36,992 nt of DNA from Christensenella sp. UBA1214. GTDB taxonomy: Bacteria > Bacillota > Clostridia > Christensenellales > CAG-138. The DNA is taken from contig DBXK01000016.1 of assembly GCA_002309375.1 (NCBI GenBank), forward strand, positions 1 through 36,992, written 5' to 3'. The notes below the pieces were generated by a model. It saw nothing but the letters and a program-made list of their open reading frames with translations, did not search any database and was not told the DNA's origin. Of the stretch, positions 14,608 through 23,200 are shown piece after piece. The translations under genes and the position numbers were made by a program. The stretch's first letter is position 1. Each line of letters begins with the position of its first letter.

Positions 14608-16386
14608 TCAGAAATCAAGGATTTTTTTCAACTGGCCGATATCTTCGCGGTCAAGCCTTGCGCGGATAAACGTTCCGTCTTCGCGGTGCTCCTCCGAAAG
14701 CAGCATCCCGCGCTCGCGGATCAGTGAGATCGCTTCGTATTTTGCATACGGAACAAGAAGCTCGATCAGCGTCCGTGATGAATTGAGCTTTGCTTCGATC
14801 AGATCGAGCAGCTTTTCTACGCCGTCGCCGTTCCTTGCGCTGATCGAGAGCTGATCTTCCGTATCGGAAGGCATGCTGCCGGCGACTTTGTCGATTTTAT
14901 TGAATACGCGGACCGTCGGGATATCGGAAGCCTTGAGCTCGGAAAGCACGTCGTCGACAACGGCGATCTGCCGGTCATGATATGGGCTTGAATAATCGAT
15001 CACATGAAGGATGAGATCGGCGTTCGAAACTTCCTCGAGAGTTGAATGGAATGCCTGCACAAGATCGTGCGGGAGCTTGTTGATGAAACCGACGGTATCG
15101 GAGATCAGCGCCTCCGTGCCGCCGTTCAAAGTGACCTGCCGGACGACAGGGTCGAGCGTTGCAAAGAGCATATCTTCGGCAAGCACGTTGCTTTCGGTCA
15201 ACCTGTTCAAAAGGGTCGATTTGCCTGCATTCGTGTAGCCGACGAGCGCAACGAGCGGGATCCTGTTCGCTTTGCGGCTGCTGCGGCGGAGACCGCGCTG
15301 CTTTTCGATCTCCGAAAGCTCGGTTTCGAGCTCGTAGATCCTGCGCCTGATGCGCCGGCGGTCGATCTCGAGCTTCTTTTCGCCGGGACCGCGTGTGCCG
15401 ATGCCGCCGCCGAGCCGCGAAAGCACCTGGCCCTGGCCGAGCAGACGGGGGAGACGGTAACGCATCTGCGCAAGCTCGACCTGGAGCTTGCCCTCGCGGC
15501 TCGTCGCCCTTGCGGCGAAGATATCGAGGATCAGCGTGGTGCGGTCGATCACACGCGCACCGAGCACTTCTTCGAGATTTTTAAGCTGGATCGCGGAGAG
15601 TTCGTCATCGAAGATGAAAAGATCCGCTTCAAGCTCGCTCCCCTTGAGACTGAGCTCTTCGGCCTTGCCGCTTCCGACATAAGTCACGTTGTCGATCGGC
15701 CTTTTACGGACGGAGACCTTTGCAACGACATTGGCGCCCGCGGTTTTTGCGAGCTCCGCAAGCTCTTCGAGGGTATCATAGCCTTCGTCGTTCTCCATGC
15801 CGACAAGGATCGCGCGCTCGGCTTCCGCCTCCTCAACGACTTTTGTAACGCTGCGGAAACGGTCGTCGGAATAGAAAATTTCGGCAATAAGCGCTTTTTG
15901 AGGGAGCTTATACGGACGAAGAGGGCCGTAGATCAGCGCATCTCGGCTGCCGGTTTCCTCGTTGAAATCGCCGAGATAAGCGGCGTACATCTGCGTCGGT
16001 TTGCCGTCCATGACACCGACGGCGGCCATTGAATCGAGCTTGCTCGAACGGAGCGTTCCGAGATCGACGCCGGAAAGCCGGCCGTCGCCGTTCGGATGAG
16101 TGTGGATGCAGCGAACGCCGCAGAGCCTGTCTTCATTCCGCACAAGGCGCATATCGGGCATGCTGACCTTTGAATTATCGCCGACGGAAACATCGACGAT
16201 CGAACCGTCGCGCGCGACATAAACGGATATCTCGCGGCCGATCTCGCCCGTGCATTCCGCAAGAAGCGAGATGAGCTCATAGGAAGCGTATTCATACTGC
16301 GCCATGCGGATATCGTACAGCGATGAGATTTTATCGATTACGGTTTTCTTGATCCCGTTCAGGCTGCCGTTCAGTTTCTTTGGCAT
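14608..16386 (-). CDS. hflX: HflX ribosome-splitting GTPase with N-terminal JAMM-like domain
   Basis: HflX is known to bind the 50S subunit and split stalled or hibernating ribosomes. From about residue 190 the protein is a complete HflX: an N-terminal HflX domain, GxGxxGTRGPGEKKLE, then a GTPase domain with GYTNAGKST, DTVGF and NKID. Residues 1-180 are extra compared with the roughly 430-residue E. coli protein. They contain HTHPNGDGRLSGVD, with H95, H97, S105 and D108 in exact JAMM spacing (H-x-H-x7-S-x2-D) and E52 upstream as a possible fifth residue. Homologous long HflX proteins occur in other Clostridia, as far as I recall. The start is the ATG at 16386, preceded by TGGAG; the open frame upstream to 16593 lacks support. 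Confidence 0.93.
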   Translation of the reverse strand: MPKKLNGSLNGIKKTVIDKISSLYDIRMAQYEYASYELISLLAECTGEIGREISVYVARDGSIVDVSVGDNSKVSMPDMRLVRNEDRLCGVRCIHTHPNGDGRLSGVDLGTLRSSKLDSMAAVGVMDGKPTQMYAAYLGDFNEETGSRDALIYGPLRPYKLPQKALIAEIFYSDDRFRSVTKVVEEAEAERAILVGMENDEGYDTLEELAELAKTAGANVVAKVSVRKRPIDNVTYVGSGKAEELSLKGSELEADLFIFDDELSAIQLKNLEEVLGARVIDRTTLILDIFAARATSREGKLQVELAQMRYRLPRLLGQGQVLSRLGGGIGTRGPGEKKLEIDRRRIRRRIYELETELSEIEKQRGLRRSSRKANRIPLVALVGYTNAGKSTLLNRLTESNVLAEDMLFATLDPVVRQVTLNGGTEALISDTVGFINKLPHDLVQAFHSTLEEVSNADLILHVIDYSSPYHDRQIAVVDDVLSELKASDIPTVRVFNKIDKVAGSMPSDTEDQLSISARNGDGVEKLLDLIEAKLNSSRTLIELLVPYAKYEAISLIRERGMLLSEEHREDGTFIRARLDREDIGQLKKILDF

Positions 16387-16438
16387 TCGTTTTCTCCAGA
16401 AAGATCGATTTCGGTTATTATGCCGAAGGCACCCGATA

Positions 16439-16467
16439 ATTATAAACGAAAAACGAACAAAATTCAA
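16439..16467 (-). promoter_or_regulatory. Promoter of hflX-tmk-pfk
   Basis: On the minus strand: TTGAAT (16467-16462), 17 bases, then a perfect TATAAT (16444-16439). It is divergent from the promoter at 16495-16523; their -35 boxes are only 27 bases apart. Confidence 0.8.
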
Positions 16468-16494
16468 TATAATTGAAGCTTCTGCTAAATCCGA

Positions 16495-16523
16495 TTGAAA
16501 AAAGAAGAACGGTAGGGTATAAT
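16495..16523 (+). promoter_or_regulatory. Promoter of the DUF885 lipoprotein gene
   Basis: TTGAAA at 16495-16500, a 17-base spacer and TATAAT at 16518-16523. The start codon follows 54 bases later. Confidence 0.85.
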
Positions 16524-16577
16524 AAAAAAGAGCTATCCAAAGTCGGAAAGCATCGAAATAAGATTCGGAGCAAAAAA

Positions 16578-18494
16578 ATGAAAAGAATCGCAATATTTTT
16601 ACTGGCAGCTGTTTTCGTATTGAGCCTTGGCCTTTCGGCCTGCAAAAAAAATGAAAACAACGGAAGCCAGACAGCTACGGAGAATTCGCCGAACCCGGCG
16701 TCTCCAGCCAACACTCCCGAACAGACTCAAACCGAAAAGCCGAGCGGCGAACCCGATGCAACGGCAACTCCCGTTCCCGAAGTCACGCCCGTTCCGGGCA
16801 CGACCGATCAGCCCACGATCGAAAAGCCGATCGATCCTTCGAGGGGCATCGAAAACGAAACGCTTAAGCAGATCGCCGACGATGTTTTCTATTCGGCGGT
16901 ACTCGATAACGCGTTTTCATATCATCAGTTCGTAAAAAGCGTTGATTCCTTCGAGATCGATCCCGACGAGATCCCGACAGGCTGGGGCGAATACTCGATT
17001 CAATCGCATCTTGACGGTATCAGCGAGAATAAAGAGCTCGGTGAAAGGCTTCATTCGATCGACCGCGATTCGCTTTCGGATTACGAGAAGATTGTTTATG
17101 ACAACTTTGAAGAAGCGCTCCGTCTGACGGACGATCTCAACGACTATTACTATTTCGACGAGCCGCTGACTCCGTTCAACGGCGAGCATACCATGCTTCC
17201 GCTCATCATGACGATGTACGAGATCGAAAGCCTTGACGACGCAATGAACTATCTGACTCTGCTTGAGGATATGCCGCGCTATATCGGCCAGATCGAACAG
17301 TTTGAGATCGAGAAATCCCAGTTCAATCTGTTTATGACCGAGAACGCGCTCGACCAGGTCGTCGAAGCCTGCCGCAAATATGCCGACGAAGGCGATGACT
17401 TCTTCCTGATCGATTCGTTTGAGGCCGCGGTAAACAGCTGCAGTGCGATTCCGGAAAGCGAGAAGGCGGCACTCTTCGAACGCAATACCAACTGCATTAT
17501 GAACAGCATTCTCCCCGCGTACACACATCTTGCGGACACTCTCGAATCGCTTCGCCCGACCTGCAGAGAATTTGCAGGCGCTTATGCGCGCAGCAACGAT
17601 GAGGCCCGCTATTTCGAGCTGAATATCCGCAATGAAGCCGCCGTCGATCTGAGCTGCGATGAAATGGCCGATATGCTCGATGATCTTGCAACTGAACTTT
17701 ATTCGGAGCTCATGGTGATCGCGTATACCGATTATTCTGCGCTTCAGCAGTACGGCGACAGGAAAACCTCCGGAGATCACGACACGGATGTTGCTTACCT
17801 GCTCGAGCTGATCAACGGCGTCTATCCGAAGATCCCCGACCAGGACATTGATTTTGTGAACATTCCCGACGCTCTGGCGGATGATTTCAGCCCTGCCGCT
17901 TATCTGATCTCCGCATTCGACGATCCTTCGCGCAATGTTGTGATGTTCAATCCTTCTGCGGATGATACGACGATGCTCTTCACCCTTGCGCACGAATGCT
18001 TCCCTGGGCATCTTTACCAGACCCAGTATTTCCGCGCAAACAGGAATCTCTGCCTCGCTCAGCAGGCGCTTACGCCCTCCGGCTACTCCGAAGGATGGGC
18101 GGTTTTCTCCGAGCTTATGATCGCCAAACGAGCCGAACAGTACAATGTCAATACTTGTGTGATCGAAAAGGATGAGAATATCGTGACGAACATCCTGATC
18201 CCCGGATATGTGAGCATCAAAGTCAATCACGATGGCTGGACAAAGCAGGATATCAGCGATTATCTCGCAGGCTATATGATCTCGAACGACGATTATGTTG
18301 ATCTGCTCTATGAATACGCAGTCGACGTACCTTTGTATTTCTTCAACTATGCAATGGGATTCACAAACACAATGAGGATCTACAACGAGGTCGATCCGAG
18401 CAATGATCAGCAGCTCAAGCAGTTCCTTGAAGAATATCTGAGCTGCGGGCCCTGCTACTTCGACGTTCTGAACGAAAAATTCGGCGTCAAATAA
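16578..18494 (+). CDS. DUF885-family zinc metallopeptidase lipoprotein
   Basis: The 638-residue protein begins with a lipoprotein signal ending in LSAC (Cys22). A Thr/Pro/Ser/Glu-rich tether (about 23-95) probably spans the cell wall. The catalytic part is the DUF885 family: HECFPGHLYQ, with the zinc-binding HExxxGH-type motif (His472, His477), and the family's EGWAVFSE segment at 505-512 supplying a further glutamate. Members whose activity is known are metallo-carboxypeptidases or aminopeptidases; the substrate here is unknown. The frame opens at 16473, but the ATG at 16578 starts the signal peptide and has CGGAG 7 bases before it. It is transcribed alone and divergently from hflX. Likely role: surface peptide degradation for nutrition. 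Confidence 0.9.
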   Translation: MKRIAIFLLAAVFVLSLGLSACKKNENNGSQTATENSPNPASPANTPEQTQTEKPSGEPDATATPVPEVTPVPGTTDQPTIEKPIDPSRGIENETLKQIADDVFYSAVLDNAFSYHQFVKSVDSFEIDPDEIPTGWGEYSIQSHLDGISENKELGERLHSIDRDSLSDYEKIVYDNFEEALRLTDDLNDYYYFDEPLTPFNGEHTMLPLIMTMYEIESLDDAMNYLTLLEDMPRYIGQIEQFEIEKSQFNLFMTENALDQVVEACRKYADEGDDFFLIDSFEAAVNSCSAIPESEKAALFERNTNCIMNSILPAYTHLADTLESLRPTCREFAGAYARSNDEARYFELNIRNEAAVDLSCDEMADMLDDLATELYSELMVIAYTDYSALQQYGDRKTSGDHDTDVAYLLELINGVYPKIPDQDIDFVNIPDALADDFSPAAYLISAFDDPSRNVVMFNPSADDTTMLFTLAHECFPGHLYQTQYFRANRNLCLAQQALTPSGYSEGWAVFSELMIAKRAEQYNVNTCVIEKDENIVTNILIPGYVSIKVNHDGWTKQDISDYLAGYMISNDDYVDLLYEYAVDVPLYFFNYAMGFTNTMRIYNEVDPSNDQQLKQFLEEYLSCGPCYFDVLNEKFGVK

Positions 18495-18517
18495 GCCGTA
18501 ATCGAGTCACATAACAG

Positions 18518-18548
18518 ATCGCGCCGGTATTGAACATATCGGCGCGAT
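18518..18548. repeat. 9-bp inverted repeat around the recX -35 box
   Basis: ATCGCGCCG (18518-18526) and CGGCGCGAT (18540-18548) are perfect reverse complements with a 13-base loop that holds the recX -35 box. No T run follows, so it is a weak terminator candidate and could equally be an operator. Confidence 0.6.
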
Positions 18549-18559
18549 TATGATATAAT
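18530..18559 (+). promoter_or_regulatory. Promoter of the recX-birA-nnr operon
   Basis: TTGAAC (18530-18535), an 18-base spacer and an extended -10, TGATATAAT (18551-18559). Confidence 0.75.
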
Positions 18560-18591
18560 CAGCATAAGAATTCAGGTTGGAGTGCAAACCA

Positions 18592-19095
18592 ATGATCAAT
18601 AAAAAACAGCAGCAGAACAAGCGTAAAAAAGGCGTCGGCGCTTATGACGAGGCGCTTGATTTCCTGACGCCGAAAGCACGCACAGTGCGCGAAATGGAAA
18701 ACCATCTCGACGAATGCGATTATTCGGAGATCGAAGTGATCCAAACCGTTGAGAAACTGAAAGCCTGCGGCCTGCTGGATGATGAAAAGTACGCCGCTAA
18801 CTTCATAGAATCCCGATTGAACACAAAGCCCGTGAGCCGCCAAAAGCTCAGGGAACAGCTCTCCGGTCATTTGATCCCCGATGAAATAATCGACGCCGCG
18901 CTCGAAGCCGTCGACAGCGGAACGGAAATTGAAAACGCGCGGAGCGTTGCGGAAAAGTATTTCCGCCAATTCGCTTCGCTTGAGCTCGCGGAGCGCCTTC
19001 GCCGCGTCGGGCTGCGCCTTGCGAGCCGCGGCTATTCGTTTGACGATATCAAAACCGTTCTATCGGAATTGACGGAAGAACTCCCGGATGAATAA
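18592..19095 (+). CDS. recX: Regulatory protein RecX
   Basis: RecX binds RecA filaments and limits their activity. The 167-residue all-helical protein has the RecX three-helix repeats: YDEALDFLTPKARTVREMENHL, the GLLDDEKYAANFIESRL motif with the typical LDD-YA spacing, and a C-terminal RGYSFDDIKTVL repeat. The Lys/Gln-rich first 15 residues are a common tail. An in-frame TTG at 18577 overlaps the ribosome binding site, so the ATG at 18592, 8 bases after GGAG, is preferred. The stop overlaps the birA start by 8 bases. recA is not in the window. Confidence 0.88.
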   Translation: MINKKQQQNKRKKGVGAYDEALDFLTPKARTVREMENHLDECDYSEIEVIQTVEKLKACGLLDDEKYAANFIESRLNTKPVSRQKLREQLSGHLIPDEIIDAALEAVDSGTEIENARSVAEKYFRQFASLELAERLRRVGLRLASRGYSFDDIKTVLSELTEELPDE

Positions 19096-19852
19096 TGAGC
19101 ATTGTTTACAAATCGAATACCTTGATTCGGTCGATTCAACAAACGCTTACCTGAAGCGAAAGCTTCTTTCGGGCGAGCCTCTGCCGGAGCCTCCGTTTGC
19201 GGCGGCGGCAAAAGAGCAGACCGAAGGCAGGGGACGCAGCGGCAGAAAATGGCTCAATACGGAAGGCGCGCTGATGATGAGCGTTGCCGTGATGCTTGAC
19301 GATCCTTCCGTCGAAGCGCCTCTTGCATCGCTTGCCGCCGCCTGCGCGGCGAAAAAGACGATCGCGGCGCTCGGGTGCAGAGCTTCGATAAAATGGCCGA
19401 ATGATGTTGTCTGCATCGGAGTAAACGGATATAAAAAGCTTTGCGGGATCCTTTGCGAGCTTGTCCGATTGCCGGATGGCCGTTGGTTCGCGATCCTCGG
19501 GATCGGCGTCAACGTCAACGCGGACGCGATCCCCGAAAACCTTTTGCAGCCCGCGACTTCCGTTTTCCTCGAAACGGGAAGAAAAACGGAGATCTCCGCA
19601 GCTGCTGCCATTCTTTTCAGATCCGTTTGCGGATATGCCGATCTGCTTAAAACCGATAAAAACGCGCTCCTTAGCAATTACAGAGCCGATTGCTTTACTT
19701 TCGGCAAAAGCGTTCGGGCAATCGAATCGAGCGGAAATGAGATCGTCGGGATCGCCGCTGATATCGACAGTATTGGAAGGCTGACGATCCTGACTGAAAC
19801 CGGCGAAAAGATCACCGTTTCGGCGGCGGATGTTTCACTCAGACTTAAATAA
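19088..19852 (+). CDS. birA: Biotin-[biotin carboxyl carrier protein] ligase, no HTH domain
   Basis: Attaches biotin to carboxylase carrier proteins through biotinyl-AMP. The 254-residue protein has the ligase core only: DSTNAYLK near the start, the biotin/ATP loop GRGRSGRKW (about 47-55), KWPNDV with the key lysine K102, KLCGIL, and a C-terminal SH3-like barrel (about 205-250). The N-terminal DNA-binding domain of E. coli BirA is absent, so it should not be a repressor (monofunctional class I). The start codon lies within the end of recX, implying translational coupling. It precedes nnr by 6 bases. Confidence 0.92.
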   Translation: MNNEHCLQIEYLDSVDSTNAYLKRKLLSGEPLPEPPFAAAAKEQTEGRGRSGRKWLNTEGALMMSVAVMLDDPSVEAPLASLAAACAAKKTIAALGCRASIKWPNDVVCIGVNGYKKLCGILCELVRLPDGRWFAILGIGVNVNADAIPENLLQPATSVFLETGRKTEISAAAAILFRSVCGYADLLKTDKNALLSNYRADCFTFGKSVRAIESSGNEIVGIAADIDSIGRLTILTETGEKITVSAADVSLRLK

Positions 19853-19858
19853 CGAATC

Positions 19859-21313
19859 ATGGAACATGTATTGACAAATGAAACGATGCGGCTGATCGAC
19901 CGCTATATGATCGAAAAGATCGGGATCCCGGGCGCCGTCCTTATGGAAAACGCCGCTTCCTGCGCGGCAGACGCCGTGCTTGAATGCGGAAAAACCGGCA
20001 GATGCCTGGTCCTCATCGGCCCCGGCAATAACGGCGGCGACGGACTCGCGCTTATGCGCATCCTTGCTTCGCGCGGCCGGGAATCGACCGGGATATTGCT
20101 TTGCGACCCTTCAAAATTTTCCGGCGACGCGGCTCTGAACTATTCGATCGTAAAGCACCTCGGCCTGCCGCTCAGCACCGATCTTTCGCTGATCGACGGC
20201 GCGGAGATCATTATCGACGCCGTTTTCGGCACTGGACTTGCAAGAGATATTACCGGGATCCAACGCGAAGCGATCCGACGGGCAAATATTTCCTGCGCTT
20301 ACAGGATCGCGATCGATATTCCTTCCGGCATCAACGGGGACACGGGGAAGATCATGGGCGATTGCTTCAATGCGGACGAAACGATCGCCGTGTTCGCCGT
20401 AAAGCGCGGGCTGCTGCTGACTGAACGGCTCGAATCGGTCGGGCGGATCAGAACAGCAAGGATCGGGATGGTCGATGATAAAATGCAGCAGCTGATCGAA
20501 ACGGAAACGATCGTTGACGAAGCTTTCGTGCGCTCGCTGCTGCCCACCCGCCGCCGCGTTTCAAATAAGGGGACTTACGGAAGAACGCTGATTATTGCCG
20601 GAAGCCGTAATATGCCCGGCGCCGCCGTAATGTGTACGCGTGCGGTGCTTCGCACGGGCTCCGGCCTCACAAGGACGATCGTGCCCTGCGGCATTGAAAG
20701 CGCATTTGCTTCAACGCCGGAGACGATGCTGATTTGCGACGACGGAACGCTTGATATAAACGAACAGCTCGAATGGACTGATGCCGCGGCGATCGGCTGC
20801 GGCATGGGCAGCGATCCGAGAAAATATGAGAAAACAGAAGCAGTGCTTCGCTCCGGAAAGCGCGCAGTGATCGACGCCGACGGCTTGAACCTGATGGATG
20901 AGCGCCTCAGGGAGCTCCTTTCCGGCAATAACGTGATCACGCCCCATCCAGGCGAGATGGCGCGGCGGACCGGCGCTTCGGCTGCCGACATTCTCGCGGA
21001 TCCCGTTTCGGCTGCGCAGGGCTTTGCATCACGGTACGGCTGCACAGTGCTGCTTAAGAATGCGGTGTCGGTGATCGCTTCGCCGGACGGAAGGATCCGT
21101 TATAATACCGCCGGCAATCCCGGCCTTGCCAAGGGCGGGAGCGGCGACGTGCTCTGCGGAATAATTGCGGCTTTGCTTGCTGCCGGCCTCGATCCTTTCG
21201 ACGCGGCAAGCGCCGGAGCTTACATCCTCGGGACCGCGGCGGACAAAGCTTTCGCCCTTCTCGGGGAAAGGATGCTGATCGCGGGCGACGTGATAGACGC
21301 TCTAGACTATTGA
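19859..21313 (+). CDS. nnr: Bifunctional NAD(P)H-hydrate epimerase/dehydratase
   Basis: Repairs hydrated, inactive NADH and NADPH. The N-terminal YjeF_N epimerase domain (about 1-215) shows GAVLMENAA, the GPGNNGGDGL nucleotide motif, DAVFGTGL and DIPSGINGDTG. The C-terminal dehydratase domain (about 225-484) is a ribokinase-like fold with KGTYGRTLIIAGS, VITPHPGEMARR, and the NPGLAKGGSGDVLCG motif with the catalytic Asp. Length (484) is normal for the fused bacterial form. It starts 6 bases after birA in the same operon and ends 27 bases before the amidohydrolase. Confidence 0.95.
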   Translation: MEHVLTNETMRLIDRYMIEKIGIPGAVLMENAASCAADAVLECGKTGRCLVLIGPGNNGGDGLALMRILASRGRESTGILLCDPSKFSGDAALNYSIVKHLGLPLSTDLSLIDGAEIIIDAVFGTGLARDITGIQREAIRRANISCAYRIAIDIPSGINGDTGKIMGDCFNADETIAVFAVKRGLLLTERLESVGRIRTARIGMVDDKMQQLIETETIVDEAFVRSLLPTRRRVSNKGTYGRTLIIAGSRNMPGAAVMCTRAVLRTGSGLTRTIVPCGIESAFASTPETMLICDDGTLDINEQLEWTDAAAIGCGMGSDPRKYEKTEAVLRSGKRAVIDADGLNLMDERLRELLSGNNVITPHPGEMARRTGASAADILADPVSAAQGFASRYGCTVLLKNAVSVIASPDGRIRYNTAGNPGLAKGGSGDVLCGIIAALLAAGLDPFDAASAGAYILGTAADKAFALLGERMLIAGDVIDALDY

Positions 21314-21340
21314 TTTCGATCAAAAACGGAGGTTTAAAAT

Positions 21341-22510
21341 ATGCTGATACTGAAAAACGGAAACGTGAAACCTGTTGCCGGCGAAAACTTTACCGGCGAT
21401 ATCCTGATCGACAACGGTAAAATAGCCGATCTCGGCACCGAGCTCGAAAAGTCATTTCCTGAGGCGGAGATAATCGACGTTTCGGGCTGCACCGTCATTC
21501 CGGGCATTATCGACGCCCACTGCCATATCGGCATGTGGGAGGACGGCATCGGCGTCGAAGGTTCCGACGGGAACGATCCCTATAAACCCGTAACGCCCGA
21601 GCTGCGCTCGATCGACGGAATAAATCCCTATGACAGAAGCTACGGTGAAGCCTGCGCCGCGGGCATCACGACCGTTGTGACCGGACCCGGAAGCGCGAAC
21701 GTGATCGGCGGTCAGTTCACTGCAATGAAGACGGCGGGCAAGGATCTTGACGACATGGTCATCAAATTCCCGCTCGCAATGAAGGCCGCTCTCGGCGAGA
21801 ATCCGAAGCGCGTTTTCTCTGGCCAAAAAGCTTTTTATACAAGAATGGCGGTTGCTTCGCTGCTTCGAAAAGCGCTTTCCGATGCGAAGGAATACGATGA
21901 AAAGATCAAGGCGGCGGGGGATGATGAATCCAAACTGCCGAAAACCGATCATTCGCTCGAAGCGCTTCTGCCCGTGATCCGCCGCGAGCTTCCGCTGAAG
22001 ATCCATGCGCACCGCATCGACGATATCATGACCGCGATCAGGATCGCGAAGGAATTCAATATCCGCTGCACTCTCGATCATTTCACCGAAGGTTATATGT
22101 ACATCGACCTCATAAAAGACGATATCGACGCGCTCGGCGCGGGGATAATCGTCGGCCCGTACATGAGCGGCAGAAGCAAGATCGAGCTGCGCAACGCGAG
22201 CATGGAAGCGCCCGGGATACTCTATAAAAAGGGCGTGAAGTTCGCGATAATGACGGATCATCCCGTCATTCCCGTGCAGTATCTGCCAGTTTGTGCGGCG
22301 GTAGCCGTCCGCGAAGGGCTTCCGGAAGATGCGGCACTCGAAGCGATCACGAAGAACCCCGCTGAGATCATCGGACTCGGGGACAGGATCGGAACGATCG
22401 AGCGCGGCAAGGATGCGGATATCGCCGTTTTCAGCGGAGATCCTTTCGATTTCCGTTCCCGCTGCGTTCTGACCCTCGTAAACGGAAAGGCGGCGCACAG
22501 TGAACTTTGA
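21341..22510 (+). CDS. Amidohydrolase, imidazolonepropionase-like
   Basis: A 389-residue TIM-barrel metal hydrolase. It has the small N-terminal beta domain with DGxI-type strands and PGIIDAHCHIG, whose H60 and H62 are metal ligands. KIHAHR and TLDHFTEG supply later histidines, TDHPVIP supplies the metal-binding Asp, and GTIERGKDADIAVF is the usual C-terminal strand. It belongs with imidazolonepropionase-related amidohydrolases whose substrate is generally unknown; no histidine-degradation genes are nearby. GGAGG stands before the ATG. The end overlaps the cyclo-ligase start by 11 bases. It belongs to the recX-led operon or to a second unit with an internal promoter that I do not see. Confidence 0.87.
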   Translation: MLILKNGNVKPVAGENFTGDILIDNGKIADLGTELEKSFPEAEIIDVSGCTVIPGIIDAHCHIGMWEDGIGVEGSDGNDPYKPVTPELRSIDGINPYDRSYGEACAAGITTVVTGPGSANVIGGQFTAMKTAGKDLDDMVIKFPLAMKAALGENPKRVFSGQKAFYTRMAVASLLRKALSDAKEYDEKIKAAGDDESKLPKTDHSLEALLPVIRRELPLKIHAHRIDDIMTAIRIAKEFNIRCTLDHFTEGYMYIDLIKDDIDALGAGIIVGPYMSGRSKIELRNASMEAPGILYKKGVKFAIMTDHPVIPVQYLPVCAAVAVREGLPEDAALEAITKNPAEIIGLGDRIGTIERGKDADIAVFSGDPFDFRSRCVLTLVNGKAAHSEL

Positions 22511-23096
22511 CTGCTCGCTGACCCTGTCCGTTCCGGAACAAAAGGCAAGGCTCAGAAAAGAGATCCGTTCAAGACGAAGGGCACTCGATAACGATACTGT
22601 GCTCGATGCTTCCCTTGCTGTTTCAAAAAGGCTGATTGAGCTTCCGGTCATCAAAAACGCAGGCCTGATCCTTTCTTATATGCCTGCGAAGAACGAGCTC
22701 GACGTGAGGAGCGTCAATACGATCCTTGGCTCGCAGGGGAAAAGGATCGCGTATCCGCTCTGCATCGAGGACGGCGGGCTGAGGCTCTTCGTGCCGGAAT
22801 CGGAAGATGCTTTCACCGTCGGCAGCTACGGCATACTCGAGCCGGATATTGATCGATCCTGCGAAGTCATGCCGGATGAACTCGATGCGATCATCGTTCC
22901 AGCTGTCGCTTTTACGAAGGACTGCATGCGCCTTGGGCAGGGCGGGGGATACTACGACAGGCTCCTCGCAAAGACGAATGCCGCAACCGTCGGCGTCGGT
23001 TATGATTTCCAGCTGCTTGTTTCGCTGCCGCTCGAAGCGCATGACAGACCGCTTGATTTTGTCGTCTTGCCGTCCGCTGTTTTCACGTCAAAATGA
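22500..23096 (+). CDS. 5-formyltetrahydrofolate cyclo-ligase
   Basis: Converts 5-formyl-THF to 5,10-methenyl-THF with ATP, recycling a folate storage form. The 198-residue protein has the family's Arg/Lys-rich start (KARLRKEIRSRRRAL), the SYMPAKNELD region near 60, and the ATP-binding RLGQGGGYYDRLL motif near 145-157. The GTG start at 22500 lies inside the end of the amidohydrolase gene, which implies coupling. Length is standard. No terminator is obvious in the 104 bases before rsmD. Confidence 0.92.
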   Translation: MNFDCSLTLSVPEQKARLRKEIRSRRRALDNDTVLDASLAVSKRLIELPVIKNAGLILSYMPAKNELDVRSVNTILGSQGKRIAYPLCIEDGGLRLFVPESEDAFTVGSYGILEPDIDRSCEVMPDELDAIIVPAVAFTKDCMRLGQGGGYYDRLLAKTNAATVGVGYDFQLLVSLPLEAHDRPLDFVVLPSAVFTSK

Positions 23097-23172
23097 TGTT
23101 TGCAATTTGACGCGAAAAATTTACTTTTATGTCGTATTGGCTCTTGAAAACGGGCGGCTGAGGTGGTAAGAT

Positions 23173-23178
23173 TATAAT
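23173..23178 (+). promoter_or_regulatory. Possible -10 box upstream of rsmD
   Basis: A perfect TATAAT lies 22 bases before the rsmD start, but no -35 box is found at normal spacing (a TTGAAA at 23144-23149 is 23 bases away). Weak evidence. Confidence 0.35.
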
Positions 23179-23200
23179 GATATGGATTGGAGTGTGAACT

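Noticed and set aside
16387..16593. N-terminal extension of HflX with a hydrophobic, Phe-rich start
   Set aside because: It crosses both the hflX and the divergent DUF885 promoters and lacks a ribosome site; ATG 16386 has a good one.
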